Positions 1 to 6,971 of a DNA stretch of 9,808 bases are shown piece after piece. The number at the start of each line of letters is the position of its first letter. Within the stretch, counting starts at the first letter, position 1. Location: the NCBI GenBank assembly GCA_050739575.1, contig JBOIBN010000073.1, forward strand, positions 1 through 9,808, read 5' to 3'. The DNA is from JBOIBN01 sp050739575 (GTDB taxonomy: Bacteria > Pseudomonadota > Gammaproteobacteria > JAKDMP01). The position numbers and the translations under genes are program-made. The notes below the pieces were generated by a model, which was not told the DNA's origin, ran no database searches, and saw only the letters and a list, made by a program, of their open reading frames with translations.

Positions 1-82
1 GATAACCCGCGGCGAGAAAGGCGCGCACCACGGCGGAGCCGACGAAGCCCGTCGCGCCCGTTACCGCCACACGTGCCGGCAT
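1..82 (-). CDS. hpnA: HpnA-type NAD(P)-dependent sugar epimerase/reductase, N-terminus only
   Basis: Only the first 27 codons lie in the window; the rest runs off the left edge. The peptide opens MPARVAVTGATGFVGSAVVR. This is the first beta strand and glycine-rich dinucleotide loop (TGATGFVGS, residues 8-16) of an extended short-chain dehydrogenase/NDP-sugar epimerase. That motif shows only the superfamily. The name HpnA (hopanoid-associated sugar epimerase) is inferred from its position, divergent from ispH-hpnH-hpnB. The ATG at 82 is supported by an AAGGAGG Shine-Dalgarno with five bases between it and the start. The family is cytoplasmic and is thought to act in maturing the hopanoid side chain, though its exact reaction is poorly defined. 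Another NAD-dependent epimerase is possible. Confidence 0.72.
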   Translation of the reverse strand, partial: MPARVAVTGATGFVGSAVVRAFLAAGY

Positions 83-87
83 TCCCC

Positions 88-94
88 CCTCCTT
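88..94 (-). promoter_or_regulatory. Shine-Dalgarno of the hpnA-like gene
   Basis: On the minus strand this reads AAGGAGG, a near-perfect complement to the 16S rRNA tail, five bases before the ATG ending at 82. It fixes the start of the leftward gene. Confidence 0.8.
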
Positions 95-119
95 GGTCCG
101 CATAAGGCCAAGTCACAGT

Positions 120-150
120 TTAACGCGAGGCCGGTCTCAAGCGTTATAAT
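120..150 (+). promoter_or_regulatory. Putative sigma-70 promoter for ispH and the hopanoid operon
   Basis: A perfect -10 hexamer TATAAT lies at 145-150. The best -35 match is weak: TTAACG at 120-125 (4 of 6) with a long 19-base spacer. Transcription would start near 157, leaving a leader of about 50 bases before the ispH ATG at 210. That makes the upstream ATG at 156 an unlikely start. The site sits between the divergent hpnA-like gene and ispH, so regulation could be shared. The -10 is convincing and the -35 is not. Confidence 0.45.
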
Positions 151-209
151 TCAATGTGTTTCGGACGCCCGCCGCGTCACGGTCATTAACGAGAGGATAC
201 AAGGAGCGA

Positions 210-1166
210 ATGGAAGTCGTGCTCGCCAAACCCCGCGGATTCTGTGCCGGCGTCGTGCGGGCAATAGACGTGGTCGAGGAGGCCCTCAAGGTCTTCGGTC
301 CGCCGGTTTATGTGCTGCACGAAATCGTCCACAACCAGCACGTGGTGAACGATCTCGCCGGCAAGGGCGCCGTGTTCACCGAGGATCTCGCTGAGGTGCC
401 CGCGGGTGCAGTCACGATCTTCAGTGCCCACGGCGTTTCCGATCAGCGCGTGCGCGAGGCCCGCGAGCGAGGACTCAGAATCATTGACGCCACCTGCCCG
501 CTGGTCGCCAAGGTGCACATACAGGCGCAGAAATATAATCGCAACGGCTATGAACTCATCATCGTCGGTCACCGCGGTCATCCCGAAGTCGAGGGCACCA
601 GCGGGCGCGTAGCCGGTCCGGTACACGTGATTTCCGAAGTCGAAGAGGTCGCAACGCTCGCCGTGCGCGATCCGGCTAAGGTGGCCTACGTTACCCAGAC
701 CACGCTCTCGGTAGACGATACCCGCGCCGTGATCGAGGCCCTGAAACAGCGCTTCCCTGCCATCGTGGGCCCGGACATCAAGGATATCTGCTACGCCACC
801 CAGAACCGTCAGAACGCGGTGCACGATCTGGTGCGCGAAGCCGACGTCCTGATCGTGGTCGGCGCGCGCAACAGTTCCAATTCCAACCGCCTGCGAGAGG
901 TCGGCGAGTTGGCCGGCGTGCGTTCCTATCTGGTGCAGGATGCAAGCGAGGTCGAGCCCGACTGGTTCGCCGCCAAAGACCGCATCGGCGTCACCGCCGG
1001 AGCCTCGACGCCGGAGGCGCTGGTGGAGGAAGTGCTCGCGAAACTTGCCAGGCTCGGTCACGCCGGAGTTCGCGAAATGAGTGGACCGGACGAACAGGTT
1101 ACCTTCCGTCCGCCGCTCGAATTGCGCATTCACCTGGAAGTCGAAGCGGAAACGCAAGGAGGCTGA
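210..1166 (+). CDS. ispH: 4-hydroxy-3-methylbut-2-enyl diphosphate reductase (IspH/LytB)
   Basis: This iron-sulfur enzyme catalyses the last step of the MEP pathway, reducing HMBPP to IPP and DMAPP in the cytoplasm. From the ATG at 210 the protein is 318 residues, normal for the family. The three cluster cysteines are present: C12 (GFCAGV), C96 (DATCPLV) and C194 (DICYATQ). The substrate-site residues H41, H74, H124 and E126 fall at the same numbers as in E. coli IspH, and TQTTLS, NSSNSNRL and GASTP motifs follow. The numbering supports the 210 start over an in-frame ATG at 156, which would add 18 non-conserved residues; AAGGAG at 201-206 precedes it. The stop is three bases before hpnH, so the two are probably co-transcribed, linking precursor supply to hopanoid synthesis. 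Whether the genome has a second ispH cannot be seen. Confidence 0.97.
   Translation: MEVVLAKPRGFCAGVVRAIDVVEEALKVFGPPVYVLHEIVHNQHVVNDLAGKGAVFTEDLAEVPAGAVTIFSAHGVSDQRVREARERGLRIIDATCPLVAKVHIQAQKYNRNGYELIIVGHRGHPEVEGTSGRVAGPVHVISEVEEVATLAVRDPAKVAYVTQTTLSVDDTRAVIEALKQRFPAIVGPDIKDICYATQNRQNAVHDLVREADVLIVVGARNSSNSNRLREVGELAGVRSYLVQDASEVEPDWFAAKDRIGVTAGASTPEALVEEVLAKLARLGHAGVREMSGPDEQVTFRPPLELRIHLEVEAETQGG
1156..1162 (+). promoter_or_regulatory. Shine-Dalgarno of hpnH
   Basis: AAGGAGG lies inside the last codons of ispH, seven bases before the hpnH ATG at 1170. It supports that start and close translational linkage of the two genes. Confidence 0.8.
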
Positions 1167-1169
1167 ATC

Positions 1170-2282
1170 ATGTCCGTACCCGTGCGGCAACAGGCAAAAA
1201 TCGCCGGCTACATACTCGGCAAGAAATTCAGGGGTGAGAAGAAGTACCCGCTAGTGCTGATGCTGGAGCCGCTGTTCCAGTGCAACCTTGCCTGCCCGGG
1301 CTGCGGCAAGATCGATTATGAAGACGACATCCTGCGCCAGCGCCTGAGCCTTGAAGAATGCCTCGCGGCCGTGGACGAATGCGGCGCGCCGGTGGTCTCC
1401 ATTCCCGGCGGCGAGCCCCTGATCCACAAGGACATCAAGCAGATCGTCGAAGGCATCATCGCGCGCAAGAAGTTCGTGTATCTGTGCACCAACGCAATCC
1501 TGCTCGAAAAGAAGCTTGATCTGTTCACGCCTTCGATCTACCTCACCTTCTCTGTGCATCTGGACGGCCTGCGCGAACGCCACGATGAAAGCGTGGATCG
1601 CCAGGGCGTGTTCGACGCGGCGGTTTCCGCTATCAGGGCGGCGAAGGCGCGGGGCTTTCGCGTCAACATCAACACGACGCTGTTTGCCGGTGAAAATCCT
1701 GAAAAGGTGGCGCGCTTCTTCGACTTCGCAGCTAATGACCTCGGCGTAGACGGCATTACCGTCTCGCCCGGCTACAGCTACGGGCATGCGCCGCGCCAGG
1801 ACGTGTTCCTCGGCAGGCGCCAGTCGAAGGAGTTGTTCCGCGACATCTTCAAAAACAAGAACGGCACCGCGTGGCCGCTCTCGCATTCGAGCTTGTTCCT
1901 CGACTTCATCTGCGGCAACCAGGACTACCAGTGCACGCCGTGGAGCAACCCTACGCGCAATGTATTCGGCTGGCAAAAGCCGTGCTATCTACTCGTCGAC
2001 GAGGGTTACGCCAAGAGCTTCCGCGAGCTGATGGAAACCACCGAGTGGGAAAACTACGGCGTCGGACGCAATCCGAAATGCGCCAACTGCATGGCACACT
2101 GTGGTTTCGAGGGCACGGCGGCGGAAGATGCCTTCCGCCACCCTCTGAAGGCTTGGCGGGTAAGCCGGCGCGGTCCACGGTTTGAAGGCCCGTTCGCCCC
2201 CGATCGTCCGATTCTCTACGATCGCAGCACGCAGGGACTTTCCGGTATTCCGGTCGAGGTTCACTCCGAGAACCGCCACTAG
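1170..2282 (+). CDS. hpnH: Radical SAM adenosylhopane synthase HpnH
   Basis: HpnH joins a 5'-deoxyadenosyl group to the hopene skeleton (diploptene) to give adenosylhopane, the first committed step to side-chain-extended bacteriohopanepolyols. The 370-residue protein has the radical SAM cysteine motif CNLACPGC (C38, C42, C45), followed by a SIPGGEPL stretch matching the GGEP SAM-binding motif near residues 76-83. The C-terminal part carries a cysteine group (PKCANCMAHCGFEG, roughly residues 305-320) typical of the HpnH extension. Length and motif order match the family. It starts three bases after the ispH stop with a strong Shine-Dalgarno. Position between ispH and an hpnB-like gene, opposite an hpnA-like gene, makes the hopanoid assignment firm. 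It is a cytoplasmic or membrane-associated oxygen-sensitive enzyme. Confidence 0.95.
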   Translation: MSVPVRQQAKIAGYILGKKFRGEKKYPLVLMLEPLFQCNLACPGCGKIDYEDDILRQRLSLEECLAAVDECGAPVVSIPGGEPLIHKDIKQIVEGIIARKKFVYLCTNAILLEKKLDLFTPSIYLTFSVHLDGLRERHDESVDRQGVFDAAVSAIRAAKARGFRVNINTTLFAGENPEKVARFFDFAANDLGVDGITVSPGYSYGHAPRQDVFLGRRQSKELFRDIFKNKNGTAWPLSHSSLFLDFICGNQDYQCTPWSNPTRNVFGWQKPCYLLVDEGYAKSFRELMETTEWENYGVGRNPKCANCMAHCGFEGTAAEDAFRHPLKAWRVSRRGPRFEGPFAPDRPILYDRSTQGLSGIPVEVHSENRH

Positions 2283-2329
2283 CAGCCTGCCGATTTTTTC
2301 TGCGACTGCGCTTTGCGCGGTAACCGCAC

Positions 2330-3439
2330 ATGTTGATTCTCGCGGCAATCGCGCTCGGCTTGTGGCTTGTGCTACTTCTCATGCCTTGGCAACCGTGGCG
2401 CTGCCGCGAGCGGCTGGAGCCGGAACCCGCAACTTCCACGCTATTGCCGGACTTCACCGTCCTCATTCCGGCGCGCAACGAGGCTGCGGTAATCGGAGAA
2501 ACGCTCGATGCACTGCACATAAGCGCTCCTGAAGCAGCGGTCGTGCTGGTGGACGACGAGTCCGACGACGGCACGGGCGCGATCGTGCGTACAAGCGGTC
2601 TTCGAAACCTGACCGTGATCCAGGGCACGCCGCCACCGCCGGGTTGGACCGGCAAACTCTGGGCGCTCGAACAGGGGCTCGCCTGCGTCGCAACTCCGCG
2701 CGTGCTGCTGCTCGACGCCGATATCCGCCTCACACCGGGCATGCTCGCCGCATTGCAACGCAAGGCGAACGAAGGCCATGCACTCGTTTCGGTGCTCGCC
2801 GAACCGTGCTGGCACGGCTTCGCGGCGCGATTGCTGCTCCCAGCCTTCGTCTATTTTTTCAAGCTGCTGTATCCGTTCGCGCTCGCCAACCGCACGCAAA
2901 GCAAGATGGCGGCAGCAGCGGGCGGCGCAATTCTGATCGAACGCGAGGTACTCGCAAACATCGGCGGCTTTGCAGCCTGGCACGACGCGATCATTGACGA
3001 TTGCACGCTCGCGGCGCGCGCGAAGCGCGCCGGCTACCACTGTTTTCTCGGCCTTTCTCACGGGGCACAAAGTCTTCGCCGGCAGAACCTGTCCTCCATC
3101 GCCGCGATGATCGCGCGCAGCGCCTATGTGCAACTCGGCGAATCGCGATTGATCCTCGTTGCGGCGACCGCAGTTATGCTGCTCGCCTTCTGGGTGCCGC
3201 TCGCGGCGCTGGTCTTCGGCGGCGTCGCGCGTTGGCTCGGACTTGCGAGCTGGGGCGCGCTCACCGCAAGCTATGTCCCGACCCTGCTTTACTATCGCCG
3301 CAATCCTGCCGCTGCCATTCTGCTTCCGGCCGTCGCAACCCTTTATCTCGTCATGACCTGGCATTCGGCGCTGCGCGCGTTCGCAGGCATCCGTTCAAGC
3401 TGGAAAGGCCGTCGCTACCGGATGAGGAACAAAACCTAA
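2330..3439 (+). CDS. hpnB: Hopene-associated glycosyltransferase HpnB (GT2 family)
   Basis: This is a 369-residue membrane-anchored family 2 glycosyltransferase. Residues 1-20 form a hydrophobic N-terminal helix. The GT-A catalytic domain follows, with LIPARNEA (45-52), DDESDDGT (75-82) and the metal-binding DAD (129-131). DDCTLAARAKRAG near residues 222-234 takes the place of the usual ED acceptor-side motif. Two or three hydrophobic helices fill about residues 275-350. This layout and the hpnH context fit HpnB, presumed to act on hopanoid side chains; its exact substrate is not settled. The ATG at 2330 is the first usable start, because an in-frame TAA lies nine bases upstream. It has no clear Shine-Dalgarno: the bases before it form a small palindrome (GCGGT-A-ACCGC, 2317-2327). 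The gap to hpnH is 47 bases without a convincing terminator. Confidence 0.88.
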   Translation: MLILAAIALGLWLVLLLMPWQPWRCRERLEPEPATSTLLPDFTVLIPARNEAAVIGETLDALHISAPEAAVVLVDDESDDGTGAIVRTSGLRNLTVIQGTPPPPGWTGKLWALEQGLACVATPRVLLLDADIRLTPGMLAALQRKANEGHALVSVLAEPCWHGFAARLLLPAFVYFFKLLYPFALANRTQSKMAAAAGGAILIEREVLANIGGFAAWHDAIIDDCTLAARAKRAGYHCFLGLSHGAQSLRRQNLSSIAAMIARSAYVQLGESRLILVAATAVMLLAFWVPLAALVFGGVARWLGLASWGALTASYVPTLLYYRRNPAAAILLPAVATLYLVMTWHSALRAFAGIRSSWKGRRYRMRNKT

Positions 3440-3534
3440 TGGCCATGACCTGTCTCGTAAAGCCACTTCCGTGTATGCCGCTCCAGTCGCGCCTCATCCC
3501 TCGTTTCTCACTACTCGCCGAGCAGCCGTCGTGA
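3439..3534 (+). CDS. Possible 31-codon ORF bridging hpnB and the acyltransferase
   Basis: A small reading frame starts at an ATG that overlaps the hpnB stop (TAATG, 3437-3441). It ends at a TGA that overlaps a possible GTG start of the acyltransferase (GTGA, 3531-3534). GAGGA at 3424-3428 lies ten bases before the ATG, a better ribosome site than any in front of the acyltransferase. The peptide, starting MAMTCLVKPLPCMPLQ, matches no family I recognise. It could be a coupling peptide that carries ribosomes from hpnB to the next gene, the displaced N-terminus of the acyltransferase after a frameshift, or chance. Conservation in relatives is untested. Confidence 0.3.
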   Translation: MAMTCLVKPLPCMPLQSRLIPRFSLLAEQPS

Positions 3535-4808
3535 CGTTTAAGTGGTTGCCGGATGCTGAATTCGATCCTCGTCCGCGGCTCGCGTGGCTGATCGAATGCG
3601 CCTTCGATCTCGTGATCGGCGCGTTCTACCGCAAGGAAGAAATACTTCCGCCCGGCTACCGTCTGGAACCGGGTACACTGATCGTCTCCAACCATCAACG
3701 CGATTCGGACGTACCCGTTCTCACCACGGTGGTGTGCCGGCGTAAGGGCGTGCACATCCGCTGGCCGCTGCCGTTTTATGCGATGCGCGAGGATCTGCTC
3801 TACCCCGGCGCCCTCGCCAATCTGCTCGCCGAATGGCCGGAGCCCTTGCCCAAACTGCTCGGGAACATCCCACTCGCGTGGCTCTTCCGCACCATACGCG
3901 CCGAGCCCATGCGTCGCCTGCGTGAATTCACCTTCGGCGAAACGCTGAACGCACTGCTCGACGCGGGGTTCGGAGCAGCCTATCCTGTCACGATCTTCAA
4001 CGACCGCGGTCGGCGCGAGATTACGGCTGCGATCGGAAAACTGCCGCTGCGACTCGACGAAATTGATTCGCGGCGCCTGGGCAAACTGCGGCAGTCCTTC
4101 TGGGGCCTGCGCCGTTTGCGGGTCGCAAGCTTGCGGGCGCTCAAGCCTGAGTTTCGCACCACGATCACGGCGCAGCTTGCGCGCTTTGCAGCGCTTCTCG
4201 ACGCCGGGCGCACGGTGTATTTCGCACCCGAGGGCACCATTTCGGGTACGGGCAAATTCGGGCGCATCCGCACCGGCACCCGGCGGCTGTACCGACTGGC
4301 CGCGCGCCCGCCGCCGCTCCTGCCCCTCACGCTGAGCTATGATCCGCTGGGTCCGGGCCGCTTGCGCGTCATCGTCCATGTGGGGGAAGCATTGCGTAAT
4401 CTCGATTCATCCGACGAACGGATTTTCGCCGCCGATCTGCGTCACGCCATTCTGCGACTTTATGCCGTGAATCCCAGCCATCTGATCGCGCATTTCCTCA
4501 CCACCGGGCCGGTGACGTTTACTACGCAGGAGTTTGCCGCGTGGCTGCACCGCGCGGCGGCGGCCATCACCGCCGCCGGATTCACGCTCGATCCGTTGCT
4601 CGCGCGCAGCGCGCCAGAGACGCTCGCGACCGAGCGTCTCGGATGGCTGAAGCGCAAGAAACTCATCGCACGCGAACCTGCCCTTTGGCGCAATGATTGC
4701 CCGCGAGACGCCACCCCAGGCTGGCGCAAACCGGCAAACGTGGTGCGCTACCTTGCTAATGCTCTCGACGACCTCGCGCCCGAACTCGTTCGGAATCTCG
4801 GCCCGTGA
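3471..4808 (+). CDS. PlsC-like 1-acylglycerol-3-phosphate O-acyltransferase family protein, extended
   Basis: The protein is 445 residues from the ATG at 3471, or 425 from the GTG at 3531. The acyltransferase motif I is NHQRDSD, with catalytic H75 and D80 (HX4D). Motif III is PEGTISGTG (E254, G255), which binds the acceptor phosphate in family members. The enzyme would move an acyl chain from acyl-ACP or acyl-CoA to a lipid acceptor at the inner membrane face. It is far longer than typical PlsC of about 240 residues: motifs I and III are 179 residues apart against roughly 70 in E. coli PlsC, and a charged tail of about 150 residues follows. The start is uncertain. Neither candidate has a good Shine-Dalgarno, and similarity-like sequence begins at TFKWLPDAEF, just after the GTG. 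The 3' end overlaps the HpnL-like gene by GTGA, placing it in the hopanoid operon. The acceptor is unknown; lysophosphatidate or a hopanoid are both possible. Confidence 0.82.
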   Translation: MYAAPVAPHPSFLTTRRAAVVTFKWLPDAEFDPRPRLAWLIECAFDLVIGAFYRKEEILPPGYRLEPGTLIVSNHQRDSDVPVLTTVVCRRKGVHIRWPLPFYAMREDLLYPGALANLLAEWPEPLPKLLGNIPLAWLFRTIRAEPMRRLREFTFGETLNALLDAGFGAAYPVTIFNDRGRREITAAIGKLPLRLDEIDSRRLGKLRQSFWGLRRLRVASLRALKPEFRTTITAQLARFAALLDAGRTVYFAPEGTISGTGKFGRIRTGTRRLYRLAARPPPLLPLTLSYDPLGPGRLRVIVHVGEALRNLDSSDERIFAADLRHAILRLYAVNPSHLIAHFLTTGPVTFTTQEFAAWLHRAAAAITAAGFTLDPLLARSAPETLATERLGWLKRKKLIAREPALWRNDCPRDATPGWRKPANVVRYLANALDDLAPELVRNLGP

Positions 4809-5803
4809 ACGCACGTCGCGGGCTGCGCGTCCTCGCCCAGCCCGCGTTCATCCTGCCTGTGCTGCTCGCGGCGGCGCTCCTCGTCGTCGCCTTCAAACTC
4901 GGCGGCCTCGGCCTCGTGCTCGGGCGCGTGCAGGCGATTCCGTTGTGGATCATGGCCGCATCGCTCGCACTGGCCGCGCTCTACCTCGCGCTCAAGTTTC
5001 TGCAATTGTACCTGCTGCTCGCCAATCTCGGCATACGCCCGAAATGGAGTCGACTGGCGCTTGCATTCTCGGTCGGCGAACTTGCGGTAACGTTGCCGTT
5101 CGGCATCTTCGCCCAAAACTGGGTACTGTCGGCCTCCGGCAAGTTCCGCTTCGGACGCAGTTCCGCGGCGACCGTGGTAATGCTGCTCGCCGAAACCGCG
5201 GTCGTACTGCTGCTGCTCGCGGCCGTCGGCATTCCGCGCTGGCCCGAACTGCGCCCGATCGCCGTGTTTTCCCTTGTCGGGCTCGCATTTCTCCTATTCG
5301 GCATATTGCGCTTCGAACAGCTTGCGCAAAGGCTCGCACACAAAGTGAAAAAACCGGCGCTGCACCGCACCTTGGTCGAAGCCATCGAACTGATCCAGGG
5401 ACTCAAGCGCCTGTCGAACGCACGGATACTCGCTGTCAACCTGCTGATCGCGGCGACGTACCTCGGCGCGCTCGCCCTCGTTTTCATGCTTGTCGGTCGC
5501 GGCGTCGGGCTGCGTCATTTGGATTTCCTCACCGCGGCGACGATCTATGCCTTCTCACTCGCCGTGGTGCTTTTGTTCGGCGGACTCGTCACCCAAATCG
5601 GCACCGTGGAAGTGCTCGGCATGGGTGCGGCTCAGGCTTGGGGCATCGGCCTCACCGACGGGCTTGCACTGATGCTCGGATTTCGTCTGGTGTGGACAGG
5701 TGCAATGTGGCTGCTCAACCTGCCGGTGGTATTTATTTTGTGGCGGACGCTGCACCCGCAGGCACGGGCCTCACTTCACGACCTCGAGGAAGCGCCGGAC
5801 TGA
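4805..5803 (+). CDS. hpnL: HpnL-like membrane protein (lysylphosphatidylglycerol synthase TM-domain family)
   Basis: This is a 332-residue integral membrane protein with about seven or eight hydrophobic segments. The first is near residues 13-32, and others lie near 40-65, 105-135, 150-165, 205-230, 240-260 and 285-305. GGLVTQIGTVEVLGMG near residues 259-274 resembles the PGGIGVVE signature of the LPG-synthase transmembrane (UPF0104) family, which includes the hopanoid-cluster protein HpnL. The proline and part of the glycine pair are replaced. It starts at GTG 4805 in a GTGA overlap with the acyltransferase stop, a strong sign of translational coupling. Its place at the end of an hpnH-hpnB operon is the main reason for the HpnL name. 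The family has been proposed to flip or handle lipids; a specific role in hopanoid transport is inference. The last 33 bases overlap the convergent glycosyltransferase gene. Confidence 0.75.
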   Translation: MNARRGLRVLAQPAFILPVLLAAALLVVAFKLGGLGLVLGRVQAIPLWIMAASLALAALYLALKFLQLYLLLANLGIRPKWSRLALAFSVGELAVTLPFGIFAQNWVLSASGKFRFGRSSAATVVMLLAETAVVLLLLAAVGIPRWPELRPIAVFSLVGLAFLLFGILRFEQLAQRLAHKVKKPALHRTLVEAIELIQGLKRLSNARILAVNLLIAATYLGALALVFMLVGRGVGLRHLDFLTAATIYAFSLAVVLLFGGLVTQIGTVEVLGMGAAQAWGIGLTDGLALMLGFRLVWTGAMWLLNLPVVFILWRTLHPQARASLHDLEEAPD

Positions 5804-6850
5804 GTTCGCGGCATCTATCCGCGGCAACCCTGCGGCGGCCTCGGCGCGGGCGAGATCGCGCGGGATGTCTAGCCGCCTTTGCGTGGTTGACCACACTTGA
5901 CCGCTTTCGCAATGGAAACGGGCAAGGTATTCCTGCTCGCTTTGGCCCGGCGTCGGCACGAAGAGGGCTTTCTTGCCGAGTACGGCCAGTTCCATCAGAG
6001 TGGTATAGCCCGAGCGGGTGATGACGACGCGGGAGCGGTTGAGCATTTCCGCCTGCCGGACGCGATCGAGATAGCCGTACACCGTGGCCCCCGCGATTTG
6101 CTTTTCCTCGCCCGCAAGTTCCGGACGTCCCAAGGTCACGACGATGCGCCCGCTCAGCTCCGGCAGCGCCGCGAGCACGCGCTTCTCCAGCAGTCCACGC
6201 TGCGGCTCGATGCCGGAGACCGAGAAGAAATAGTCGATATCAACGGGCAGGCCGGGGCGGACGACGTCGGCGAGCGGGCCGACATAAACGATCCGCCCCG
6301 CTCCCCAATCGAGCACGGGATAATGCCCAAGATCGCCCGAGAGCCCGCCACCTTCTTCGGCATCGGGTATGAGTACCTTCGTGTAGCCCTTGAGCAAGCC
6401 GCGCTGGCCCCATTCCACCAGCCGCTCCACCCAACGCAGCCGTCCCGGAATGATCTGACGCAGGGAATGGAAGATGCAGTAGCTCGGCACCGCCCCCGAC
6501 CACACGCCGAAACGGCTGTCGGAGATCACCAGATCGAAGCCGTGTTCGCGCACCAGCCGTTCGGTCAGACGGTGCTCCAGCTTAAAGTGCAACCACACCC
6601 AGGGCATGGCGAGGCTCATGCGGATGTAGAACATGGGCGGCCAGCGACTGAAGGGCTTGGGAATATCTCGATACGGATAGAACTCGCAGGCGTCGCCGAG
6701 TTCGTTCCGCAACAACTGCATGCCCGGACTCGGCTGCATCAGCACAGTCACCGAGTCGCCGCGTTCGATGAGCGCGCGAATCGGCACGAGGCTTCTTGCC
6801 GCATGACCGAGCCCCCAGTCGTGGACCGCAAACAAGACGCGCTTCGTCAT
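5771..6850 (-). CDS. GT28/MurG-like glycosyltransferase
   Basis: This is a 359-residue GT-B fold glycosyltransferase on the minus strand. The N-terminus MTKRVLFAVHDWGLGHAARS holds the glycine-rich GLGHAAR loop (13-19) seen in MurG and related enzymes. The C-terminal nucleotide-sugar half has RSGYTTLMELAVLGKKAL (from 279) and PTPGQSEQEYLA (299-310), the usual donor-binding region of GT28-like proteins. There are no obvious transmembrane helices. The ATG at 6850 begins directly at the first beta strand. The frame is open upstream to 6922 but those residues look unlike the family, and no good Shine-Dalgarno is seen for either. It lies convergent to the hopanoid operon with a 33-base tail overlap, so it is not part of that transcript. 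Its sugar and acceptor are unknown. Glycosylation of a lipid or an envelope polymer is plausible and a hopanoid acceptor is only a guess. Confidence 0.85.
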   Translation of the reverse strand: MTKRVLFAVHDWGLGHAARSLVPIRALIERGDSVTVLMQPSPGMQLLRNELGDACEFYPYRDIPKPFSRWPPMFYIRMSLAMPWVWLHFKLEHRLTERLVREHGFDLVISDSRFGVWSGAVPSYCIFHSLRQIIPGRLRWVERLVEWGQRGLLKGYTKVLIPDAEEGGGLSGDLGHYPVLDWGAGRIVYVGPLADVVRPGLPVDIDYFFSVSGIEPQRGLLEKRVLAALPELSGRIVVTLGRPELAGEEKQIAGATVYGYLDRVRQAEMLNRSRVVITRSGYTTLMELAVLGKKALFVPTPGQSEQEYLARFHCESGQVWSTTQRRLDIPRDLARAEAAAGLPRIDAANSVRRFLEVVK

Positions 6851-6931
6851 CACACCGGGCCCTGCGGGAACTGGGTATGATAACAATCGGCCGCATTCGA
6901 CCGGTAAGCGCGTTTGCCTCACGTCTTTCGC

Positions 6932-6937
6932 TAAAAT
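6932..6937 (+). promoter_or_regulatory. Putative -10 element of the lipoprotein gene
   Basis: TAAAAT matches the sigma-70 -10 consensus at 5 of 6 positions and sits about 35 bases before the start codon. No acceptable -35 is seen at the right distance; TTGCCT at 6914-6919 is too close. The 120-base divergent interval with the glycosyltransferase must hold promoters for both genes. Confidence 0.3.
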
Positions 6938-6955
6938 GAAAGGCGATTTTTCAAC

Positions 6956-6962
6956 AGAGGAG
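6956..6962 (+). promoter_or_regulatory. Shine-Dalgarno of the lipoprotein gene
   Basis: AGAGGAG lies nine bases before the ATG at 6972 (six before a GTG at 6969). It rules out the in-frame ATG at 6936, which lies upstream of it. Confidence 0.75.
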
Positions 6963-6971
6963 ATCGTCGTG

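Noticed and set aside
186..1190. 334-codon open frame on the minus strand opposite ispH
   Set aside because: It is the mirror of a fully supported ispH with all catalytic residues. Long antisense frames are common in GC-rich DNA, and its peptide matches no family I recognise.
2283..2329. T-run at 2294-2299 after hpnH as a possible terminator
   Set aside because: No stable stem precedes the T-run. The small palindrome at 2317-2327 lies after it, so read-through into hpnB is more likely.
4693..6021. 442-codon plus-strand frame crossing the acyltransferase and HpnL-like genes
   Set aside because: Its translation is dominated by Arg, Ala and Pro without hydrophobic structure, while the overlapping frames encode recognisable proteins joined by a GTGA overlap.
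5897..6880. 327-codon open frame on the plus strand opposite the GT-B glycosyltransferase
   Set aside because: The minus-strand protein has clear glycosyltransferase motifs. The plus-strand peptide is rich in H, R, Q and D with no recognisable domain, typical of an antisense shadow.
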